A DNA stretch of 64,000 nucleotides from Paragyromitra xinjiangensis. Taxonomy: Eukaryota; Ascomycota; Pezizomycetes; Pezizales; Discinaceae. Below the pieces are notes generated by a model. The model searched no databases, was not told where the DNA came from, and saw nothing but the letters and a program-made list of their open reading frames with translations. The number at the start of each line of letters is the position of its first letter. Positions within the stretch are counted from its first letter, which is position 1. The translations under genes were made by a program, and so were the position numbers. The DNA lies in the NCBI GenBank assembly GCA_038503065.1, contig JBCAMK010000021.1:310001-374000 (forward strand). Direction: 5' to 3'. Positions 1-10,606 of the stretch are shown in pieces.

Positions 1-322
1 AGTCACGAAATTCTAGACGGGAACCATGTGGACTTGCAGAAGGTGTGGTAGGAAGGGCATTGGCAAGAGCAACATCGATATGAGTAACATTAAGAGGTCG
101 CACATCGATAGGAATTAGGCGAGATAGCTCGGTATCACTTACTTGGGTAAGAACAATTGGACGGCTTTCCCGAGCATCGTGGTAGACTTCACCGGCAGTG
201 CCTGCTCCTAGGTTGATTGCATCTACAAATGTGACCCGTACCCTTTCGGTTTGCGTTGCTGTCGAGGCTGTAGCTGGGGTGAGATCCTCAGATGAGGGAA
301 AACGGCGGATAGGCATAGGCAT
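1..322 (-). CDS. Hypothetical protein, 5' part only (runs off left edge)
   Basis: An open frame on the minus strand starts at an ATG at 322 (a second in-frame ATG lies at 316) and stays open for more than 100 codons to the window edge, so the 3' end is missing. The visible protein is polar, starts MPMPIRRFPSS and contains the segments VRVTFVDAINLG and LSRLIPIDVRPLNVTHIDVA. I recognise no domain. It could be a genuine gene or a fragment of a mobile element; the surrounding DNA is gene-poor. The uninterrupted length and mixed amino-acid composition favour coding, but there is no family support. Confidence 0.4.
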   Translation of the reverse strand, partial: MPMPIRRFPSSEDLTPATASTATQTERVRVTFVDAINLGAGTAGEVYHDARESRPIVLTQVSDTELSRLIPIDVRPLNVTHIDVALANALPTTPSASPHGSRLEFRD

Positions 323-3300
323 TTGGATAGGGTGTTTATATGGTGTAAGCTTTGTAGGGTTTCTCGTATGTGGAATCCTTAGGATTGAATTCGATTGCAA
401 GAGAACTGCAGTATTTGTAGTCTTGTCGAAGCTTTCAAGTTCAAAGTTCGGTGGATATATCTAAATTTCAAGATAGCTCCTGTTTGGCATCTTGATTCTA
501 GACTGCATGTACTACTAGTTTACACGTTGAACGAAACCTCCCACAATAGCAGATTTTCGCATAGGTATGTACATCCAAGCTACGTCGACTTTGGTTATTA
601 TCTACTACACGTGCAAACCGACCACCATTTTTTGTAAAATAAATCAGATAGAAAACACTTAGAAAAGTATTGCAGTGCTGAAGTAGAAAATGAACCTATA
701 CACCTCGACCAATCGACTTCAATCCACTCCACCAAACACGATTGCGTTGGTCACGGCCAAACGAAATACGAGCAACTTAATATCACCTTCAAATTTGGTC
801 CTTTATTCGGTGACGGCCATCCCGAGCTACTGATCAGGACTTTTTAGCATTTTATAGTCCAGGACATAGAACACTCTAAGAGTGCGAGTTCGTAACAGCA
901 GAACTCCTTCGATAAAGCCGATCATGTGATAGTGGCAATTTTAACCCTATATCAAGTTGGGTGTGACTGTTGGAAGAGCAAAATGCATAGGCTCTGGATG
1001 CCAAGCCAATCATAGATAGTCACTCGGGGAAACCATTGCCATGGAGACGGGATTATTGAGTTGCTTTGATTGCTTGACTACAGGCGAGAGCCTTCTTCGT
1101 CTAAAGTGTTCCACTACCAATAGGAATCCATAAACTCACGGACGTCACTCCGCGGGGCGCTAGTAAGCCCTAGAAGATGACCCAAAGTGCGAGAGCCAAT
1201 AAATTCAGATACATCTAAAATAGCAAGTGCCGAATAGAGAACAAAGAAGCGACATATTTCAAAGCCATATTCCGACAAACATTAAATATAAATAGGCTTT
1301 CTATAGATACTGACACCCCCCCGGAGAAAACATTTCTGCTGACCCACGAAAAGTCTTCCTACACAGCTTCCTAACCAATAGAAATTCCAGGTTTCGAAGA
1401 CCTCTCATCGGTTAACTTAAATGCCTCAGAACCAGAGAAGTACCCAACTGACACCTAGGGACCAAAGACAAAAGCAAACGGGGTCAAATAGGGGTGATAG
1501 CGGGTTCTTAATAAAAAAACAAAAGGGGTATCGGAAAACAATTTCTCCAACATACAGCTTGAGGTAAACCCCAACCGGAATATGCCCACCCCGATCCGTA
1601 AAGCTAACAAGCAGTACTTGTGGTCTATCATAGAGTAAGTACTTTAAAAAAACAGGGGTATAGGTTCAGCCAACCAAGTTGTGAAGCGTTGCCGCGGGGC
1701 GAATCAAAAGCTACTATCACCAAAAAGCATTTTCAGATACTTGTGGTGGACCACAAGCACTTTGCCTCCATGTTATCATTCTGGCATAGCTACGGTAACC
1801 GGAACCACAGAATGTTTTACAAACCCTACCACTCAAGCAACAACTCTATGATTCATGTCTAGCCCACTGCGCCGCATAAGCAGACATCACCGGCTATCCC
1901 TCCGACAATACCACCCAACGCAAAAAAACGAAATAATAAAAAGAGGTCCGTGGATTTGGATTATGACGAAAGGAATAATTGTAGTAATAAGGATGATAAG
2001 GAGATTTACAACAAAATTATTATCTTACGGCAAAATTAGTCACCGAGAAACGATTTCGGAAAACGTAACGCACAAACAGCCACACCACTTGATACCTAAC
2101 ACGTCTCGCAGCAACATACGACACCAATATGGTTGGTTGTAAACCACGGTGGTTCTCGTCATCTGCGGGCCCTTATCCTCGCAGAGAGACCTAAAGCTCT
2201 AAGCTGAAATTCTGGAGCTTATCGTAGGCATATCTTACTTCATGGGTTCATCTGTATTACCACAGCCTTCCTCTTCCCCTTCTGAAACGCGGGGTCACTA
2301 TCCATCTCGTCTGGCCGAGAGAAAAAACAAACCGTGAAGCGCCCGCATCTAAGTGCGTGCACTCAACTGCAAAGGCATCCAAACCATCCTGTTAAAGCAT
2401 GCGCCGTGATATCAACCGAGCTCTCTCACGGGCCTCTGACCAAAATTTAATAGTACCACGACCAGGCTTGCACCATCGAGCACATCTCTTAGGTTGCGCA
2501 ATTGCTAAAGGGAAATAAGAAAGTTTTTTTCAGAGCTTGTGATCAATTTCCTTGAACAAGTTAACTGATTTTGGGTGAGCCAGTATCTCCACCCGTGGAG
2601 CTAGTGGAGTGATCACCCCCCGGCCGATGGAAGAGAAGACTCCTTGGCCTTTACCCTGGACCTCTGAAGCCTCATAACAATAACCCAGGGTACGATCTAG
2701 TGGTGTATTGGACTGGGATAGTGATTATAGATAAATACGATAAGCGGTGAACAGACCACATCGAGTAGAAGAATATCATCTTCTGTTAGTTCGATCCACA
2801 GATTTAGTTAAGAAAAAAAAGACTATTTCAAGTTTACTATGATCTGAGTCGTGTATTTGGACGGTTAGGGCCATTCCCCCGATACTCACTTCGTAGCATG
2901 GGCTGTGGCGCCATAACCTAGATAGTTGAAGGTGTCTACTAGGATAAATACATAAAATAAAGCACAGGCTGCGATGTCTAGTAAGACACCGATACTAAAG
3001 AACTATGATATTGGGGCCAAAGGAAGAAAAGACTAAAACTAAAAAGAAAAGAAAGTGCTTCAAATCATTGGCTCGCACGTGCTTTCTAGTCGGATACCAA
3101 CAATTGTGAGGAGTCACATTGAGAAATGTTGATCGTTGGCTTCATGAGAAATCGCTCGGCGATGTCTGATATCGCAGTTCTCTCGATATTCCGTGCGATA
3201 GCGATCAAACTTACCAGGATTCTTACTAGAGCTTATTCTTAGGCATTTTCCTATATCCAACTGTTGACAAGACGCCAAGACGACTAATCCAGTTTAGGAA

Positions 3301-3496
3301 CAAAAGTCCACGAATAATACTTATCGTTAATTGCTGACGATCAACCGAGCGTCACACTGTCTCACATCGAACCCTAGTTTTGGTAAATCTCCACAGGATT
3401 TACCTATATTTAGACAGCTCAACCCCCAGCGAATACATTGTCATGAAAGTGCAAATTTAACAGTTCTCTATTTAAAAAACCCCACATCCATTCACA
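323..3496. other. Gene-free stretch
   Basis: About 3.2 kb without a convincing gene. Open frames are short, lack recognisable motifs and show no splice-compatible continuation. The sequence looks like neutral or degenerated DNA ahead of the broken transposon at 3497. I see no terminal repeats, tRNA or clear promoter. Confidence 0.45.
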
Positions 3497-5279
3497 ATGT
3501 CTAGAAAGCTATCGTTACCAACCGACAGGATGAATATCCCGAATCCCGTTAAAGAGAAAATTGGGTTCTCACTTCTCGACGCTGGCCTAGTGACCAACCA
3601 AAAAGAGGCTGCGGCCGCTGTCGGTATACCGCCTTCAACTTTCAATCATCGTCGACGTGGAAGACCTTCGAAGAAGGAAGCTAGCCAACGACGGCAAAAA
3701 CTGACCCCGGAGGAAGAGAATGCATTGGCAGCACGTTGCAAATTGGGGTTTACACCCCATGTATGGAAGATCAAGGAAATGGCATTCAGCATTGTGTGGA
3801 AGCGGGACCCACAAGTGAAAATAGGAAAATGCTGGGAATTGAACTTCTTCAGGCGAAAGCCTGAAATTAAGGAAATGTTAGATGCTAGGTCCTCAAAGCG
3901 CACCGAAGAACAGGTACTAGAAGACTGGTTCGCACAAGTCAGTGCTCGTACGGATTGTTAGTTCTGTCAATATTGAGGCTAACTATGCATGAGTTAGTAC
4001 AACGAGCTGGTCCAAGAATACTCCATACGACCACAAAATACGTATTGCATAGATGAGATTGGTATTCTCCTGGGATCCTCTGCATCTAGATCAACCGATG
4101 GCCTAGATGTTGTACGAAACCCTCGTAAAAATGGAAAGCTATTTCCTGGGCAAGGTACGTTTTCCGTAAGACGTTCAACCCAAAAACTAGAACTATCCCT
4201 AATATGCGTGTAAAGAATTCCATACTCGTGAGCTTGTCACCATCTTAGAAATTGAATGTGGTGATGGCTCTACGTTAGACCCCACGGTAATCTATAAGTC
4301 CGAAGACCACTCATGGAATTTGTGTCTAAAGAGTATATCTTGCACGCCGGGCGAGTCACTCACGGTGGTTATCGGGCACTCTTATAATGGTTGGACTGGT
4401 GATTCGATGGTGATCAATCTCATCGAGCGGCTTTTCAGCCGATCCACTCCCTCATGGGAAAAAGCAGCCCAGGGCAATGACTACAGACTATTATTGATAA
4501 ATACTCATGCGCATCTCTCTCCATCAATCGTTGAGCTTTTTATCGCACATAGGGTCATACCGTACTGCCTTCCTAACATCTGTCGACTTCAGCCACTCGA
4601 TGCTTCGACTTTCGGTCAATATAAAAACGAGCTGAAACGTTTGTGGAAAGAAGCAGATTCAACAACAAAGGACAATAAATTTTACGATCTTCTCGTTACC
4701 TCAAGGAAATACGCCCTCTCCACGTCTAACGTCCAGAACGGCTTCTGGAACGCAGGAATCATACCAATCGATCCATCTAAGGTCCTCCCTGGAGCAGCAC
4801 CTCTTCCGAGACTCGAAACGTCTCCGCCACACGAGCGCCGGCCTCTCGAGCCATTGATTCTAGAACTTCAACGATCATGTTCCCCGCTGTCGCTAAAGTC
4901 AAAACGGGAATTTGATGACGAAGTTCCCAAAGTAATCATGGACCTTGAAAAGAACCTTATGCTACGAACTACCGTCGCAAAGCTATGTGATGACAATCAA
5001 CGTACACGAGCCGATTTAAAACGACAGGAAACCCGTACGCAGCTATTAGAGATCCTCAAAAGAGCAAAGGAAGAGAATCACAAAGGGGCACCCATGACAC
5101 CACGACAGACTGGTGGGGAACGGTCAATCATCCTACAGGAACATAACAGCGGCATCTGTCTACAAAATGAAACAGAAAAGGTTATGGAAACCCCACAAGG
5201 CAGAAAGCGTGATTCTTCAGGGCTAGACGTTGAAAAGCAATCCATTTTCCAAACCAAGAAACAAAAGGCCTTCTCCTAG
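3497..5279 (+). pseudogene. Degenerate pogo/Fot1-type DDE transposase
   Basis: The first open segment (3497-3961) encodes an N-terminal DNA-binding region of the Psq/CENP-B kind: a KEAAAAVGIPPSTFNHRRRGRPS block, then an LTPEEENAL block and a WELNFFRRKPEI block typical of pogo/Fot1 transposases. The next stretch (about 3961-4320) is broken by several stops but still reads YCIDEIGILLGS, matching the first catalytic Asp motif (DETG in relatives). The last open segment (4320-5279) keeps a degenerate second motif, INTHAHLS, where relatives have an Asp in place of the Asn, followed by LQPLDAS with the third Asp region, and NVQNGFWNAGIIPIDP near the end. The stops plus loss of the second Asp indicate an inactive copy. 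No convincing terminal inverted repeats were found at either side. Confidence 0.85.
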
Positions 5280-6499
5280 GGGAAGGAAGTGGGATTCAAG
5301 GAAAAGCCACAAATGTGTTAATGATACTTCCGACCTTTGGGACTTTCTTTTAAATGCTATGAGTTCAGATCTATGTATTTTCTTTGGGTGGCTTGCGTTG
5401 GAATTCACCGGTACCACGATTTCATGTATTTTATACTACTCAAGCGCGCTGAAATTTGTCCGAACAACGATGAGGTTCGGTAATCCACAGCACCAAAAAA
5501 ATCCTACAAATTCTTGTTTAGCAACGTTGATATAACCACCAAAACTTACCTAAAATTCCATCATAATGGAACAGATCTATGCAACACGCACTAAACGATA
5601 AGTGAAAAACCATTACTACCAAGACTAGCACCCCATCTTCTACCCAAACAGATCCGTCGTGGGCCATGCTGCAAAACCAACCATTACCGAAAAATGTACA
5701 GAGGTTTAGATGGTACAGAAAGTGAACGTTTCAAGGAACGCCTCGGGTCCTCTTTTCTACTAGGACCTATGTTTCCTAACTGATGAAGAACTGCCCTCCC
5801 CAAATGCTGAAGTTTCTCGGCTTTACTAGGCTGGATCGGGAGCCATCTCCTAAATTCCCGATCATAGTAGAGCTTTTGGCCACCTCGAGTGTCTGAACTT
5901 ACCTGTTGGCGGTTCGTAGCAGTCTGCAAAAGGCTAGGGTTTTTATTAACTTTTTCTCCATCACAGAAGTCTTGAAATGGAAGAGTAGGTGATATCACAC
6001 CACCGGTTAGTAAGTCTTCGAAACTCTGGTCCTCGTAGATTGTAGGAAGACTAGGAGCTCTGGCTCGGCTTTTCAGAAGCACTTGGAGCCTCATTTTTCC
6101 CATTAGTAAATATAGTTCTCGTGTGATTTTAAAGCGCCGAAGTCCCGCGTAACCAAACTTCGCAATGAGGATAGTATATATCCCAGAGCGATTCTTCCCG
6201 TTATATACGATTTACCGAATTCAAGATGGCTGCCGCGACATTAAGCCGAGAAAAACGGAGATACCCGTCTCCCACGCACAAAGAGACCGGATTTCAAGAT
6301 AACCCTCAAAAGCATGTGAAGTTTTCGAGTTGACAGAGCCACCATTCATACATCACACCAGGGTCGTGATCCTCACAAATCTAAGTATACCTATTCCACC
6401 AGTTTTGATGATCCCCAAAAACTTCTCACGAATATCCAAAACTGAATACCAAATACGTAGTTCCTAATCTAGCCTTCAAGCAACTGCACTAGAAACGTA

Positions 6500-6733
6500 C
6501 AGTCGTGTTCGGAAAGTCCTGGCACCCTACAACTTATTGACAATCACAACCAGAAAGTTATAGACCAAGCTAGAGGACAGTAAGTAGAGAGAGAAGAAAA
6601 ATATGTAAATGCTAACCTGCCAAATAACATTCAACCACTTCGTATACCAATACTCTACAGAAATTACAGCCCCAATCCGCTAGCAGTCTTGTTCGGTAGA
6701 GAGAACAGTACCAAGACTTTACGGAAAGGGTCG
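6500..6733. mobile_element. MITE-like element with Tc1/mariner-type ends (copy 1)
   Basis: The left end reads TA followed by CAGTCGTGTTCGGAAAGTCC and then TGGCACCC. A weaker inverted version (GTACCAAGACTTTACGG...GTCG followed by TA) closes the element about 234 bp later. A TA dinucleotide borders each side, as expected for Tc1/mariner target duplication. A second copy with better ends lies at 55330-55557; both share the motif CTAGAGGACA at about the same distance from the left end. No coding capacity, so it would be non-autonomous. The right end here is eroded and the call leans on the second copy. Confidence 0.5.
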
Positions 6734-7140
6734 TACTCAAATGTTTTCAATTTGAGACTCATGTTTGACTATCACAAATGTGCTTGATTCAGGCTAGCTA
6801 GGCTCCCCGATAAACTCGCTGGATATTGCTTCCTAATAGGTACGGTCTCCGTGGTTCAGTCGGAGGTCTCGGAGTAGAGCTTGGGTGCCCGTGGGAGCGC
6901 TGTGAGAGGAGCCTCGGGGATAGGCTGGGTACTGGAACTTTTGTGGGTACGAGATCATGGTATCTAGAGAGGCAGGCGGCAGACTGCCTATAGAGCAATT
7001 AACCAATCGTTCCACCACAACAAAACTCAAGATACAAGAACGAGTGATATATTATGACCGCGATTTGCCCAATTAAAACCCTAGGTGCGCGACCGTGCTG
7101 TGTCAGACGCCACGACTTCGGCGAGGGCGCGATAAACTGC

Positions 7141-7176
7141 ATGCGTTGTTGTATGCGTTGTTGTGTGCGTTGTAGG
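7141..7176. repeat. 12-bp tandem repeat, 3 units
   Basis: Two exact copies of ATGCGTTGTTGT followed by a third diverged unit. It lies in gene-free DNA and has no assigned role. Confidence 0.8.
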
Positions 7177-8405
7177 AATACCCTGACCCTGCTCTTAACT
7201 CGAACCCAAGTACTCCCTAAACAGTCAGATAACGGATGAAACCCCCCATAATAAATTATTTCCACGTCAGTGACCTTTTTCATGCTCCTCGGAACCGGCG
7301 TCGAAAACCTCAAAGGGTAAGCTCTCCAAGACACTAGTAAAGTAAGCTTAGAACTGGATGTACCTAGTTACATTCCACCCAAAACCGAGTGATGCCCCAT
7401 GAACTACAACCAGTAACGAACGGATCCTATCCTGCATTACAAAACGGCGTAAAATCCATTTGCGATTTGGAAGTGTCGTCCGGAATGGGCTCCTATATTT
7501 ATAAGGGCTACGGTGGATACCTGCATAACAAATGTTTAAAACCGGCCGGGAAGCGTGAAATTGGAAACAAATCAAAAAAGAAGATGACCCCTACACTATA
7601 TTGCGATGTACTCCACAATGATATCTGCTATGTTTCGTTACCCGTCTGGTAGCCCGGTATGCATGTATCCACCCGGTAGGTCCATAACCATCGATATCTC
7701 CTGCCGAAGGCTTGAGCAACCCGATTCGAATATGATACGAGACCTTGATACCGAATACCCGGGTCAGGATACCAACAAGTAGTTATGATTGGTGATATTT
7801 ACGAGAGCTGTAAGCCTCAGCCTGGCTGGAAATAGATCTGCTCTATACAGTTGGTAGGGTAAATATGGCCTATAGTCCGATTGGCGGGTGACCCGCAGTA
7901 CTATTCCGAACAGTGGGACGAGAAACTATTGCTCAACGACGCAACGAACGGGAGGTCACAGAAAGCTCGGGCCTAGGGACAAAACGGGAGGGAAAACCGA
8001 TCTCTACTTGATACTGTACTTGTAACATTGACAATAAACGTATGTACAGTACCAACTGGGAGATACCTACAAGCTGCTCGGCCACTCGCAGAGCATTCGA
8101 GGTACATCTCCGGTATTCGGGATTCGAGATTCATAACCTCTTGGAATGAATTGACTCACCAACACTATGGTTAGGCTATCACAGGACTCATTCACTATAG
8201 ACGGCGCACTCTACGGGGTACCCCGCTCGGTATTTTGGGATTGAGGCTTGATACATGCCCCCGCGCGCTTCGTTCGCTTTATGCCGATAATGTTGATAGC
8301 CGGCCCTTAATCCCACGCCGTACCCATCCCATCCGACCCCATGATGCCGCCTTCAGATCCGCGGACCCATGATCTGGGGCCGAGTTGAGTAAGATACTAC
8401 TCTAG

Positions 8406-9110
8406 ATGGAGGTCACACACTCTACAATCCTGGCAACAACTTCAATCTCCTCCCTTCTAAATAAAATCCCTCACCCCACGAACAGTAGACGAACCCAAGG
8501 GGGCGGTTCAAGCTGCCAGGGTTCGGGGATCGCAAACGCGCAATGTCAAGGTGCTGAAGTCCCCAACACTCGGGACGTCGTCGAGCTCGATGTCATTCCT
8601 CTCCAATTTCGCTCGGACCGTTAATGGTGTATGGCTGGAAGATCATGGAATCTTGAATTCAATTGGGGATGCCGAGAAGCCTATGATGCGGTTGCAAGTC
8701 CTCAGTCTAGACGGATTGAGCATGTGAATTAATCCTGATACATTTCACTCCGTCCCAGCGACTCGGTTAACCCGTCACCCGCTGCTAAATGTTTTGATCA
8801 TAGACCCGGAAATTCTCCGGCCATCATCCGAACCAAACCGGACGGATAAAAACATTTGTCACGAAATTTATGGTGCTCAGATTCGAGTTGATATTGAACC
8901 ATTCCGCCGGATTCAGCACCGGCGCGTGAACTTTACGGTACCTGCGCCTGTTGATTTTACTCCTCATCGCTGCAAAGGACCATCTTGTGCTTAGCTAGCC
9001 CCTCGCTTCGCACGGTTCATCGTCGGCTTTACGGCGATGAAACAGTGAAGCGTCTCGCCAAAGCAGGAACGCACGATTTGGCGGCTCATCTCATCTCAAG
9101 TAAGCACCAA
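8406..9110 (+). other. Coding-like relic, interrupted
   Basis: Several plus-strand frames carry protein-like text broken by stops and frame changes: RTVNGVWLEDHGILNSIGD (about 8.6 kb), FRRIQHRRVNFTVPAPVDF (about 8.9 kb) and HRRLYGDETVKRLAKAGTHD (about 9.05 kb), the last followed by a GTAAGC that looks like a splice donor. Base composition here is more gene-like than the flanks. I do not recognise the family. The likeliest explanation is a decayed gene; a multi-exon gene with unrecognised introns is less likely because stops are frequent. Confidence 0.25.
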
Positions 9111-10606
9111 GCAAGGAACGCTTGTTTGAACATTGGGAATTGAAATAGGAAGCTGATTGTTTATTTAGGTTAATCATTCTTGTTACAGTGACGTGAGAGT
9201 TCGCCCATTTCGTCGGTTCCTTGCGTCATGCAACCCAAAGAGGTGGGAAAGGACAGGGACGGTGGGAGGCAGGGACAGGGAACAGGGGGGGATTGTTTAA
9301 TGTAGGAACAGAACGCAGAACGCAAAGTGCTTCGAGAAAGGAAAGGGGACGAAATATGACCAAAATCTGATCGTTGTGAGGCGGTGGGTGTATCAATATA
9401 CCATGTCATGCGAGTGCTTGATGTCGGTTGATGTTTTGAGCACCTGAGTACATGCTGTGCGTAGTAGTATATCCTCACTATCCAAGGCTTATTACGATGA
9501 TACCCGTTAAGATTCAGCTCTTTGTCGTTTATACACTTAGAGAGATTACGCGTTCCGGACGCAATCAAGATACTGAGGTTCCAGACAGAGACGAGAATAA
9601 CCTCCTTCTGCTTTCGCACAAACCTTGTGTACCTTGTGTACACTCATGATTCGCAAGAAGTTCGATTGCGAAAGTAAGAAAGGCGGAGTAGGGCCGCGGA
9701 GTCTATCCCATTTGTTGATTGATTGCTGCCAGAATGTCGACGCTCAGCTACTGCTGCGGAAGCGACAGATCCCCGGCATCTCGGCCTTGACTGGGTTGGA
9801 TGATTTAGCAGAGGGCCAGTGCCGTACACGCACAAGGATGCCATGCCATGAGGCTGCCTGGGATTCCGAATGAGGCGAGTGTGGTTGACAACTTGACTCT
9901 CGCCTCGCCCAGCCAGCGTTGCCTGTCAGGCACTCACTCGTCTGACTTCGCAACAACTCTGCCCCAACTGACACTGAGCGCCGCCAACCTCTCTTCGCTG
10001 GAGTAGTCGCCATCACGGTCCTTTCGTCATTCACTCATTTTCCCACCACTGTCTCTCATTTACAGTCAAGCCGTCCCCCTCCGTCGCTACCTTACATCTT
10101 TCTTTTTTTTATTCTCCCCCCTTCCCTTCTTTATTTTTTTTTAGTTCCCGCTCGCTTCTTTTGCAACACCAGTCTGTCGGGTTCGGAAACAAAAGGTTAA
10201 ATCAAAACAAAACAAAAACAATCTGAATTATCACTGCCCGCCCCTCCCAGAGCAATGCCTTCTCTCTGCCACCGCAATTAGTATCACGCTATCGGTCACG
10301 CATAGGAACACTAATCTGCCTTTGCGTTTGTTGTTTATTGCTTTGGTTAGTTCCCGCTCCCGTATTATATGCGTTTGGTGATCTACAGAGAGCCTCACAG
10401 CACCACCCTCTTTCCCCCTCCCTATGTAGTAGGTGGGAAACAAATGAATGCCTTACTGACTGAAATTACATCAGCCAGAGCCGCCGTTCGTTTTGAATCT
10501 CACATTGATGATCCATCGTGTAAGCAAAGCACATCTGTAAAGCTGCAACTCCCACCCTCCCACGAGGCAGTTTGTAGAACCATCAACCAAGAAGCCATCA
10601 ATAGCA

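Larger units (their letters stand above)
5280..10606. other. Gene-poor region with a MITE, a tandem repeat and a coding-like relic
   Basis: About 5.3 kb without an intact gene. It contains the MITE-like element at 6500-6733, a 12-bp tandem repeat at 7141-7176 and a coding-like but interrupted block at 8406-9110, listed separately. From about 9,880 to 10,606 the sequence becomes pyrimidine-rich with poly-T tracts, the appearance of a fungal promoter and 5' leader for the gene starting at 10607. Confidence 0.4.

Noticed and set aside
5684..6103. Minus-strand frame of 139 codons near the broken transposase
   Set aside because: Starts with a plausible ATG but no recognisable motif, promoter or neighbour context; cannot be separated from chance.
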